Both the position numbers and the translations under genes were made by a program. A stretch of 64,000 bases of DNA from Cydia pomonella (Eukaryota; Arthropoda; Insecta; Lepidoptera; Tortricidae). The notes beneath the pieces are model-generated. The model saw only the letters and a program-made list of their open reading frames with translations. It ran no database searches and was not told the origin of the DNA. Below are positions 1 through 9,972 of this stretch, in pieces (within the stretch, counting starts at the first letter, position 1; each line of letters begins with the position of its first letter). The stretch lies in contig NC_084704.1 in NCBI RefSeq assembly GCF_033807575.1, forward strand, positions 10,935,056 through 10,999,055, given 5' to 3'.

Positions 1-186
1 AAAAAAAAAAAAAAAAAGTTGAGTGAGAATAATATGTTCTTGATGATTAAACATTTTCATATAGGCACATTAATTAATAATATAGTACACAATTTTTAAG
101 CAATAGCGTAAAACCATTAAATATTGACTAACAATCTGTTCATAAAATTAACTCCCCTAACATGTTCTTAGCAACAAACAAGATTA

Positions 187-265
187 GGCGGGTCCACACT
201 AAGCGCACCAAACGGCCAGTGTAGACGCGACTGGGTCGAGGTGGCGCGCTCTGTGTGGACCCGCC
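187..265. repeat. Short GC-rich palindromic MITE-like repeat
   Basis: The ends are an inverted repeat: GGCGGGTCCACAC on the left and GTGTGGACCCGCC on the right. Related copies lie at 30877-31015 and 31410-31584. It sits in the intron before the exon at 324. No clear target duplication was seen. Confidence 0.65.
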
Positions 266-323
266 TGTTGACAAAAATATATTGATATACAAATATATAT
301 ATTGATGTTATTGAACATTCCAG

Positions 324-451
324 AGAGACAATGGAATATGTGGATTCCAGGCTTCGGCAACGACGAGCTCCGGCCGTACAAGCGCGCCGCCGTCACCGAG
401 GCGCACAAACAGCGCATGGCTCTCATACGGAAAACTATCAAGAAGTACTAG
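324..451 (+). CDS. Last coding exon of an unrecognised gene (5' part lies outside the window)
   Basis: A splice acceptor (ACATTCCAG) ends at 323. From there an open frame runs 41 codons to TAG at 449-451 and is distinctly GC-rich compared with the AT-rich flanks. It reads R-Q-W-N-M-W-I-P-G-F-G-N-D-E-L at the start and ends M-A-L-I-R-K-T-I-K-K-Y. The exon begins with two bases of a split codon. The product has a basic C-terminus and no recognisable domain; I could not assign a family. A polyadenylation-like AATAAA lies at about 603-608. No other exon of this gene is visible in the window, so exon status rests on the acceptor, codon-like composition and the stop. Confidence 0.45.
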
Positions 452-2251
452 GAAATTAGATATCTTATTTACTGTACAGTACTACCAGTGAAAAGATATT
501 GACAATTGTAAAAGGAAATGCAAGCTGGTATTCTGTTCGTACCAAAACAATGATTTGCCTAAGTCCATTCTCATCTTTATTAGCTCATAAAATGTTTGTA
601 ATAATAAAAAATATGGACAGAAGGCCAACTTACGTTTTCTCTTTATAAACTTGAAGAATCAACTAATATTTGATAGTCCTGTACATTGAATCTAGATATG
701 TCAAGCAAGACTAATTAAATTAGATAATAACTAGGATAAGTGTGGTGAGCTGGTATTAATAACTGATCTAGAAAGTGAAAAATGTATTGTCAATGTGAAA
801 GTTATTAAAAAACATTTTATAATAATTTATTTTCTGTCAATTCAATTTCATTGGAGGATTTAATTTATAAACAATCTTTTAACCAACTTTCACGTAGGCA
901 GTGGCGGGTTTTCTCTACTTGGGCTCTTTTTTTATTTAAATGAAGAATGAAGGGATTGCGAATAATAGTTATTTCAACACAGTTTATTTAAATTTAATAC
1001 ATTTATTTCTTAAAAATACAAATGTGATGAAACATTTAATATAGTAACATGATAATTGCGTCACAATAACACTATTTTAAACCATTCACCTACAATTAAA
1101 TTACATTGACATCACAATAAAGTCACAGGATAAAAAAAAAAAAATACTTCAATAATCATTTGTTTATTAGCCTCATTCATATAGTAAAAAAAGAATAGGC
1201 TATCCATAAATAAAATTTAACATGTATCCCGAATTCTAGATAGTCACAAAAAATATCACAATGCAGGTGATGAAAACACTAATTAGTTCGTCTATAAGAT
1301 ATCTCATTGGGAGACTGGCCACATCAAAAAGACTCAGAAGTCTTGGAAAATGCACACATATTTGGATCATCCACATCAAATTAGTGTGAACACGCTTCTC
1401 ATGTGACGTGTATTTACTAATCACCATAATATATGCTATTTTAGAGGGTTGGTTAGGAGAAAAATTATCTATTGGTATAAGTAGCATCACATCTCAAATA
1501 CTGAACGTAACTAAGTTTATAAGTACTGGGTCTTGCTTTACAATCTAATTAATTACCTAGGAATACTAATAAACTCCAAACTCAAGATTTTTCCATGCTG
1601 GCGATTAATTTCAGCGAATTCACCCACCAAAAACGCCAGTGTGATAAAGCATAGACACAGAACAGAATCGAGAAATCTAGGTAAATCATACCTAACATCA
1701 CTGATGTAAGTTGTCGAGTCATACTTTGGAATGTTAAATTACCTACACATAAAACATAATTTTTGTAAAATTTAATTGGGATGCCTTAAAGGTCCATTAT
1801 CTAACAGATAAAATCTAATCTAAACAGAGTGATTCATTATCATAAAATAGGTCATGGCTTGGCCAAGTTGTAATATCTCCTAAAACAGAAATTATCTAAT
1901 ACCCATCCATTAAGCGACAAGGGCTGTGCGAAAGGGAGCTAAAATACACCGAGTCTCCATTTTTAGTTTTTAAGGTCTTCCTAGAACTGCCAAGCAATTT
2001 CTATGCGTACACCTTTTTCTACTTTTAGTTATGATGTTGAAAATCACCTTTAAAATATCAGCCTACTTTTAAAAATACGTGAAGTCCACGTAACATAAGG
2101 CCAATGTTTGCGCCTGTAAGCATATTTTTATATAAACGATATTTTTACGTTCACATGCTACATCCGCTATCATCTCACGTAGCAGCAATTTTATAGTGTG
2201 GTGAGCTCATTCAGTTAGCTCGAAGCATTTCTACTAAACGGTGTAAATAAT
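452..2251. other. Non-coding stretch, no gene seen
   Basis: AT-rich DNA between the terminal exons of two convergent genes. It should contain the 3' UTRs of both. No conserved coding frame, RNA gene or clear repeat was recognised. Confidence 0.5.
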
Positions 2252-2350
2252 CTAAGCACTGCAGGCTTCGTCCTTGCCCACGATGTACAGGTGGTCCGAG
2301 GAGTCCACCTTCTTCCAACGCAGGGCCTTGGACTTGATAGTCACTGGTAC
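2252..2350 (-). CDS. Gene A, coding exon 4 (last), conserved-looking protein of unknown function
   Basis: On the minus strand a strong acceptor (TTTTTTCAG) precedes an open frame beginning VPVTIKSKALRWKKVDSS and ending GKDEACSA before TAG at 2252-2254. It adds 32 residues. Exon 3 at 21951-22126 ends in phase 0 and this exon starts in phase 0, so the two join cleanly across an intron of about 19.6 kb. The four exons sum to 765 nt, or 254 residues plus stop, with no frame break. The join is inferred from phase, strand and similar GC-rich composition; an RNA read across the junction would prove it. The product is not recognised. Confidence 0.6.
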   Translation of the reverse strand, partial: VPVTIKSKALRWKKVDSSDHLYIVGKDEACSA

Positions 2351-2522
2351 CTGAAAAAAGGATGGGACATTATAACTTTTTGCCCAGGAACTGCATACAT
2401 ACATCTACACACACAGACATAATACACCGAGACATAGTCGCCATGCGGCTACTCGGCCAAAAGTGAAGCCGAAACACGATCGACGTGTGCGTGCGACGCT
2501 CGTGTCTTACGCTCAGGACGGC

Positions 2523-2639
2523 TACCGGGAAAATCGTAATTCGTCTATTGCGGGCATTTTTCTCTGTCACTCTAATTACGTCTTAGTGAGAGTAAAAGAG
2601 AAAGATCCCCGCAATTTGCGAATTTCGGTTTTCGCGGTA
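2523..2639. repeat. 117-bp palindromic MITE-like repeat
   Basis: Imperfect inverted repeat bounded by TACCG..GAAAATCG and its complement, with a central segment containing CTCTAATTACGTCTTAGTGAG. An inverted copy lies at 42481-42596. Two copies with the same boundaries define it as a mobile repeat family. Confidence 0.7.
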
Positions 2640-2928
2640 GGCCCCCTGAAACGCACACAAGTATACAAAAACGGGTTGCCAGTATTTATTTATTCCCGTC
2701 AGAGTAGGGATATTTTAACAACATTCTTATACTTGGTTATCAATAATTTGGAAGTATGTAGATTTTTAATTTTGTAACAAAAAGCTTTTTAGGGTTCCAT
2801 TATTACATTGAACCCTCAAAAATTTAGTGTGAGTGCAATATTGCTGCGGTCGACCGCATTACAGAAGGAAATGTCAAATACATAGGTCATTTACTTAATA
2901 CGAAATCTATCAAATTAGTCTTTAAAAC

Positions 2929-3125
2929 CGGACAAGTGCGAGTCGGACTAATCCACCGAGGGTTCCGTACTTTTTAGTATTTGTTGTTATAGCAGCAACA
3001 GTAATACATCATCTGTGAAAATTTCAACTGTCTAGCTATCACGGTTCATGAGATACAGATGGACGGAAGGACAGCGGAGTCTTAATAATAGGGTCCCGTT
3101 TTACCCTTTGGGTACGGAACCCTAA
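2929..3125 (+). repeat. Degenerate copy of the GGTTCCGTA-bounded dispersed repeat
   Basis: Contains AAGTGCGAGTCGGACTAATC, GGGTTCCGTAC and the terminal GGGTACGGAACCCTAA. The same family is seen at 51886-52617, 54035-54436 and 59155-59455. It is a very common lepidopteran repeat; its class is not clear to me. Confidence 0.7.
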
Positions 3126-4308
3126 TAAAAATGTATCAATAATTACCCGTTCTATAGGCGCGGCAACCACTGCTAGACACCAAAATTGGTCCGGACGTGG
3201 ACCGCATGTACTTGTAAGATTCAAAGATTTTAGTTGTACAACATAGGTAGATTACAAGATGTTACATAAATATTTTGGTATCACTATGTCGTGCCTATTG
3301 GCATACAAATTCAATAAAAATAGCAACGCGACGAAATCGCTGGGAGAGCCACGCCTGTTTTTTGGCAATAAGGTTTAAATAAATAAGCTTTTACTATTTT
3401 ATTTTTATTTTACAAATATGAAAAAATTACTATATTTGAATACATTTTACAAGTGTACAAACAATGAGGTACCTCACAAGCTGACTCTGTTCAGTATTGG
3501 CGCTATAGTGTCGGATTTCTAAATCGATCATTACATGAAATAAAAATTAAACTGAAATATTATTTAAAAAAAAAACATTTTGAAATAAAATAACGAAAAA
3601 TATAATTTTCTTTTAATAATACAAGGAACTTAAAGTAAGCGTACTTATTTTAGAATGGCAACGTCATGCCTCATGTGGAGGAAAAATTATTCATTTACCT
3701 GGCAACATTTATAAGCAATGGCGGCTGACAAAGGTTTCGATTTTAGTATTCACAATTACGTAAAAATATTATATTAAACTCGAACTCGATGCTTACGCGT
3801 GAAATGTAATATCAGGTGATTTGTTTTTATTTAGTGATGAATCGTGAGCGTGACACCCATTCAACGCACAAACAGCCATCATTCCTGTATTTTTTAATTT
3901 ACAACCGGGAGGTGTATACAAACCGACTCGACCGAGTACTACGAGGGCCGTTCGAACGAGTACGACATAATGTCGCCCCTGGAGTGGCTTCACTAAGGAT
4001 GTGCGGACTACTCATCTATGCTTTTTTTTTCTATGCCTACACACTATTGTATAGGTAACAGGTACTACACCTATGGGGTTTGAGATCAACAGTTTTTTTA
4101 AAGGCCAAAAACAAAAGTGAAATTAATTATACCTAGGTACTACTACCTACGTTACTTTTGTTTAGTAGCAGATTTATGAAATCATCAGAATCAGAGATAT
4201 GTTCATGTATACATATCACGTTATTCTCATTTGAGTCTCGGCAAACATGTAGATCTATCTAATATCTGGCGCGAAAATCAAGGGCGTAGCCAGACAGTGA
4301 ACTAGGGG
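3126..4308. other. Intronic stretch of gene A, nothing recognised
   Basis: AT-rich, no coding frame of convincing composition. Short unmatched open frames here look random. Confidence 0.5.
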
Positions 4309-4640
4309 CAAGGCTCGGAAACCGGTTAAATTTCCAAACCATTATCATGAAAAGTACTTGGCGCAAAACCTTTCAATTTCGGTTTCAATGACGAACGGTT
4401 TTTATGACATTAACAGTTCTTGTCAAATTAACCGGTTTAGAACAATAAAAACCGGTTCCTTCCTATGTCAGTGTCTATTTTTACATGGCACACCACCAGG
4501 CCGACCGGCCGTTGTGTCGCTCGGCGAATAAACCGTTTTTTTAGGTTACAATAGAGTTTTTAAAACGTTCGCGTTATCATAAAAATTCGGAAGAAAAAAC
4601 CCAAATGAACCGGCATTTTAACAACCGGTTCCGAGCCTTG
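4309..4640. mobile_element. 332-bp non-autonomous DNA transposon (MITE)
   Basis: Bounded by inverted ends CAAGGCTCGGAAACCGGTT and AACCGGTTCCGAGCCTTG. The interior repeats ACCGGTT several times and has no coding capacity. A target duplication could not be defined. Confidence 0.6.
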
Positions 4641-5196
4641 ACGGGGTGGGAGTTAATATCGCCGGAGGCCTAGAGGGGTGGGGGGGGGGGGGGGTTTGCC
4701 CATGGCGAAATCATTTCTATCGAAATAACACAAATTGATATAAAATAGTACATTTTTACAGATCCGTACCTCAAAAGGAAACAAAACGGAACACTTATAC
4801 CAAAAATACCCCTTAACGTAAAAAAAATACACGGCTGTTTATGCCGCAAAAACGTGTATTTCGACACTCAAGGGATTCAATACACGTACAAGGAAAAATA
4901 TGAAAACTATACATTTTTAGTTAAACCATTACAAAAATTGTGACAAAATACATATAATTTTCGTTTTTTGGGTAAAAATCCATTTGTTTGTATAAAATGT
5001 AAAACGATAATGCAATGAATTCATCGTCCAAGACCCCCCCGCCCTTTATGTACGTACTGTAAAAAATACATCTCCCCTGTAAGGATGCAGTTTAATAATT
5101 AACCTTGCGAGGTTCTCAGGAAAGGCGCGCGCGAGTTAAACATACAATAACATGTATATGACCCTTATTTGCTACAGTAGTTACATTAATGCTATT
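4641..5196. other. Intronic stretch with a poly-G run
   Basis: A run of about 17 G at 4680-4694 follows the MITE. No gene or other repeat recognised. Confidence 0.45.
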
Positions 5197-6692
5197 ATTG
5201 GGAGCGTGCACGACTGTCACGCAACCTAGTGTCCGCAATTCTAGGGGAAAACGTCAATTCACTACATCTTATAAAACTACTCCAAAACTAAAAACTACTG
5301 AACGGATTTTCATACGACTTTCATCTATCAATAGAGTGATTCTTGAGGAAGGCTTAAGTATATAACTTGTTAAGGTTTTGTGTAAATTGTTTGAAATATA
5401 ACGATGTTGTCGGAAAAAATCACGCTGGCTAGGAGCTTTAATCGAAAACGCTGCCTAATCCGTTTGAGCTATAACAACACAATGTATGGTGGGGTTGTTT
5501 CTCATTCATAGGTCTATAAAAAAGTCCGCGATGTGAAATGTCTATCTTTTAAGGATAACTTACTATATCCATTCTTAACTTCTAGAAAAAGATCACGTAA
5601 TATGTGGCATTTGCAAAGCTATTTACATGCATACATTATTAACAATTATCAAAATAAATACGTTAGTTATATTAAGCATTTCATACAGATTACAATGGTC
5701 CCTTACACCATACAATTTAAATGAATATTTCAGGAGTAATCGTAAATCAAAGTTTCATTTCGAGCCATATAATTGTACGAAATGTTAAAGACGCTATCCG
5801 CAGTTAGTTCAAATTTTTACCACCTTATGCGCTGGGATCGCTTTACTTACCCCCACCACGCACTTCGCACGGTCCCAATATTATTCATGCTATATTTCTT
5901 CAGATTAGCCCGCGTAGCCAACATGCCAGTCGTTAACGCTCCGCGTAGCGAACGAAATGCAACTGTCACTTTCGCACTAATATGGAGAGAGATGACTAAG
6001 CTACGTATTGGGACCGTGCGAAGCGCATGGTGGGGGTAAGTAAAGCGATCCCAGCGCATAAGGTGGTAAAAATTTGAACTAACTGCGGACAGCGTCTTTA
6101 ACATTTCGTACAATTATATGGCTCGAAATGAAACTTTGATTTACGATTACTCCTGAAATATTCATTTAAATTGTATGGTGTAAGGGATCATTGTAATCTG
6201 TATGAAATGCTTAATATAACTAACGTATTTATTTTGATAATTGATAATAAATCCATATAAATAGCTTTGCAAATGCCACATATTACGTGATCTTTTTCTA
6301 GAAGTTAAGAATGGATATAGTAAGTTATCCTTAAAAGATAGACATTTAACATCGCGGACTTTTTTGTAGACCTATGAATGAGAAACAACCCCACCATACA
6401 TTGTGTTGTTATAGCTCAAACGGATTAGGCAGCGTTTTCGATTAAAGCTCCTAGCCAGCGTGTTTTTTTTCCGACAAAATCGTTATATTTCAAACAATTT
6501 ACACAAAACCTTAACAAGTTATATACTTAAGCCTTCCTCAAGAATCACTCTATTGATAGATGAAAGTCGTATGAAAATCCGTTCAGTAGTTTTTACTTTT
6601 GGAGTAGTTTTATAAGATGTAGTGAATTGACGTTTTCCCCTAGACTTGCGGACACTAGGTTGCGTTGCGTGACAGTCTTGCACGCTCCCAAT
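5197..6692. repeat. Long inverted repeat of about 1.5 kb with arms of about 685 bp
   Basis: The left arm (5197-5880) and right arm (6006-6692) are reverse complements over nearly their whole length with few differences by eye. A 125-bp spacer (5881-6005) separates them. Each arm is itself bounded by the same short ends, ATTGGGAGCGTGC outside and GCACGGTCCCAAT inside, so the structure looks like two head-to-head copies of one element. The spacer contains GTAGCCAACATGCCAGTCGT and GCACTAATAT, which belong to the tandem family at 18265-18705. It lies within intron 3 of gene A, so its transcript could fold into a long hairpin. Confidence 0.85.
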
Positions 6693-7581
6693 TCCGCGGC
6701 CCCTCCGGCCGCGACTTGTGACATTAATCTTTTCATAACAGAAGCTAGCACTTGTCACTGTCGACAAACTAAACCGTATATTTAGTCGCAAAAATCAGTT
6801 GGGTTCAATGTAACTACTTCGATCGTTGAACCGTCTAAATTTCCAATCGACCCGGCCAGACGTCACGAGAGTCATGCGAGTGGCATCGCGCCAATCTTGC
6901 GACTTGGACCAGACACACCTCTCCGCAGTCATCTAGCTGATCTTAATCACGTCACGTTACAACAATATTATTCGGCAGGTGATAGAACAAAATAACATTG
7001 ACACCAAAGTATTAGCTATATTTGCTATACTTTTCTGTTGTTATATTTTGTCATGCGCCTAATAATGGGGCCTTTAATTCGTCAATGTAACGATACATGT
7101 ACATTCTGCTGCAGAGATAATTGACCCCCATGGACAAAAATGTGGTAGATGCCTCAATTTAAAAGGAAAATTAATAAAATAACTAGTAATTCATACAGTT
7201 ATTATTATTATATTAATGTTAAGAACACGAACAAAACATACCAATTTAATCTAGGTATACTTCACAACTTAGATTGTCTTAGATAAATATCATTTAGAGA
7301 TAAGGAAACAATATCAGTCGATGTCAGAAATTGTATTGGATGGTGAGAATGTATTGTTCGTAGACTTGTAGAGGTACTATTAACAGTAGGACGAAGTTGT
7401 TTAAATCCAATCATTATTCCATGAGTCCATGACTCCTTTGCGCAAATAATAGGCATCTACCTTCCTAATCTAATCGTTTTGAGTTCAATGTGATGAATCA
7501 TATTCTCGACAAGAGTTTTTTTAAAAGTTAGTTTTCATTCTGTTTAATTTCCTACGTTTCGACGCAGTACAGCTATACACT
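6693..7581. other. Intronic stretch, nothing recognised
   Basis: AT-rich DNA left of the Gypsy element. No coding or repeat feature could be supported. Confidence 0.45.
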
Positions 7582-7585
7582 ATTT

Positions 7586-7777
7586 TGATAACTTGTAATT
7601 AAAACACTCGAATACAAATCACAGTTTTATTTCCCCAACTTCACTTTACAAAATCCAACAGCGTAATGAATCATGACAAATGTCAAACTACCTCTTATAT
7701 TAAAATATCAATACCGCCAAATTAGTAAGTCGGGAATCAATCGAGCTACTAATCAAATTAAATATAAATGGCTAACA
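7586..7777 (-). repeat. 3' LTR of the Gypsy element (left on the plus strand)
   Basis: 192 bp, TG...CA on the plus strand. On the element strand it carries ATATAAG as a TATA-like box and AATAAA (complement at 7626-7631). It matches the LTR at 13713-13904 base for base by eye. Confidence 0.93.
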
Positions 7778-8167
7778 TTCGGCCGTCCTGAATCAATTCC
7801 CGCCTCGGGAATTAAAATTAAACATACAAAATAATTTTGAATTTTAAGTAATACAAAACATAATAACATGGCCAATTAATTAATATATACGTTATTATGA
7901 ATTTAATGTCAATACATCATTATTATTAAGAAACATATTATCTCTCAGCTCTATTTTACTTGATATTACCATAAATTTATTAAACAAAATTTACTTTATT
8001 ATTCATTTTTACTGATACTTTATTACATAAAACAACTTAAATATAAATTGCTATTATTACTAATCTATGTAAATATTATCATTATACAAATACATCCTTT
8101 GTTTCAATATATTAACTCGTTCGTATTTATAAACTGCTTATATGTATAATCAACAACATTTCATTTC

Positions 8168-8437
8168 AATATTGAAGCCTCATACATATCTTCAATATTA
8201 TAGTTTGGAAGAGTACTAGAACCTCATACATATTTCTAGTACCTTAAAGTAATTAAACACATGGAAACCTCCTTCATATTTTCCATGTATTCTCAAGTCA
8301 TCGCCTATTCAATACTAAAACCTCCTGCCTGTTTTAGCATGTAAATCAAATGTCGTACATGGAAGCCTCCTTCATATCTTCCACATACACATATATATAT
8401 ATTATTTTGTACTAAAACCTCATACCTGTTTCAGTAC
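8168..8437 (-). promoter_or_regulatory. Array of six structured stem-loops in the Gypsy 3' region
   Basis: Six hairpins occupy 8168-8199, 8213-8242, 8259-8288, 8312-8340, 8355-8388 and 8409-8437, separated by 13 to 23 nt. Stems are 9 to 11 bp and mostly differ in sequence, while loops are 11 to 12 nt and similar. In element-sense RNA the loops read AUAUGUAUGAGG (first two), AUAUGAAGGAGG (third, fifth), CAGGCAGGAGG (fourth) and CAGGUAUGAGG (sixth). Four positions are A-C mismatches on the plus strand, and all four become G-U wobbles on the element strand. The array lies between the pol frame and the 3' LTR. Role unknown; a packaging, export or translation signal is inferred from position and loop type. 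Confidence 0.8.
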
Positions 8438-8691
8438 CTGATTCAATTTAATCAAACTTATAGTATCAATATCATATTTTAATACAAATTAATTATCACT
8501 TTCTCAAATCATTCAGACATTTCAGATTCTACCTCAAGATAATCTTCACTAGCTTTATTTTCATTCTCACTTTGACAGTCAGATCTTTCAAATACTAGCC
8601 AGGGATGAATTTTATCCACAGCAAATATGCTCTTAAATGGCCTACTTCCCTTTCTGGACAGTGGCGTATCTTCAACTTCATATCTGTCATA

Positions 8692-9972
8692 TCATAATAC
8701 ACGAGTTATGCGGTATGGACCTCTTAATTTTGGAATTAATTTCCTACTTTGACCTGTAGACTGTACTTCTCTCTCAATCCTCACTAAATCACCAACTTTA
8801 TATTCAATATGTTTTCTTTTCCTATCATACCTATCCTTTTGCTTCTTTTGATCAACTTCTATGTGTTCTGTCATTTCGTTTCTAACAGTATCTCTATCTA
8901 TGCTATCTTCATCTAAAGCGACTCCTAACCGCAATAACGCATCAGACATACCGGATAATTCCGTACCGAATAAAGCTTGTGCAGGTGTCTTACCAATCCC
9001 TTTATTCAAAGTATTATTTATACCCCATTGAATTTTTGATATGCTATCATCCCATACTCGCTCGGATTTTCCTATGTTACATGCCGTCAATGCAGCTAAT
9101 AAGGTCCTGTTGTACCTCTCTACCTGTCCATTGGCTCTTGGGGTACACACAGCATTAAGTATATGTTTAACTCCTAAATCATTTAAAAATTCCTTAAATT
9201 TATGTGACGTGAATGAGGTGCCCCTATCTGAAATAATTCTTTTGGGTACTCCGAATGTATGAAAGTAAGCAGTTAGTGCTTTAATGCTACTAGCTGTCTT
9301 CGTATTTTTAACAGGAGTAATAACAATAAACTTTGTAAACGCATCAATTATTAACAGAATATGGGTATTCTTATGTTTACTTTTGACAAACGGCCCTAAA
9401 TGATCGATGTGGACCGTGTGAAAGGGTACAGCAATTTTCTGTATAGGATGTAATTGACCAGCCTTTTTAGCAACAGGAACTTTAGCATGAGCGCACTCTA
9501 AACAAGATTCTACATACTTTTTAATAAATTTTCTCATTTTTGGAAACCAGTAAGTGGCTTTAATTTTGTCATATGTCTTTTCAAAACTAAAATGACCTAT
9601 ATCATCATGATTGCTTTTCATGATGTGCCATCTGACACCTTTAGGCACAACCCATCGATTACCATCACTAGTGACTCTATATAATAAACCCCTTTTGACA
9701 ACAAAATTCTTCGATATTTCAATTATATTAGGAGTTTCATTATTTTTAAGTACGTTAACTGTACGCTGAAGCTCAGGGTCATTTTGTTGTACTGTAGCTA
9801 TCCAATCTACTGTAATGGTTTTAATTTCAAAGGATACTTCATTGATTGGGTTGCGACTCAATGCGTCTACGTGAGCCATTGATTTTCCAGGTTTATAATT
9901 AATTGCAAAATCATATTCTTGGATCACATTCCACCATCTTGCAACTCTAGATATGACATCCCTTTTTTTCAA
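8692..9972 (-). CDS. pol: Gypsy pol, integrase part (separated from RT by a frameshift)
   Basis: Inserts the DNA copy of the element into the genome. After the end of the RNase H domain there is a zinc-binding HHCC region (HDDIGHF ... CLECAHAK). The catalytic core follows with acidic residues in HIDHLGPF, ISDRGTSF and NGQVERYN. The C-terminal part has the GDLVRIER/LRGPYRI motif of the Gypsy integrase tail. It is offset by one base from the upstream RT frame at an A7 run near 9961-9967. A TGA at 8692-8694 ends this frame, but the same frame stays open for 60 further codons to a TGA at 8509-8511. That extension reads like a normal integrase tail (YDRYEVEDTPLSRKG), so the 8692 stop is probably a nonsense mutation. 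Confidence 0.9.
   Translation of the reverse strand: MKKRDVISRVARWWNVIQEYDFAINYKPGKSMAHVDALSRNPINEVSFEIKTITVDWIATVQQNDPELQRTVNVLKNNETPNIIEISKNFVVKRGLLYRVTSDGNRWVVPKGVRWHIMKSNHDDIGHFSFEKTYDKIKATYWFPKMRKFIKKYVESCLECAHAKVPVAKKAGQLHPIQKIAVPFHTVHIDHLGPFVKSKHKNTHILLIIDAFTKFIVITPVKNTKTASSIKALTAYFHTFGVPKRIISDRGTSFTSHKFKEFLNDLGVKHILNAVCTPRANGQVERYNRTLLAALTACNIGKSERVWDDSISKIQWGINNTLNKGIGKTPAQALFGTELSGMSDALLRLGVALDEDSIDRDTVRNEMTEHIEVDQKKQKDRYDRKRKHIEYKVGDLVRIEREVQSTGQSRKLIPKLRGPYRITRVL

Noticed and set aside
5773..6113. Two 88-residue frames on opposite strands with nearly the same sequence
   Set aside because: They are mirror images produced by the inverted repeat and do not encode a protein.
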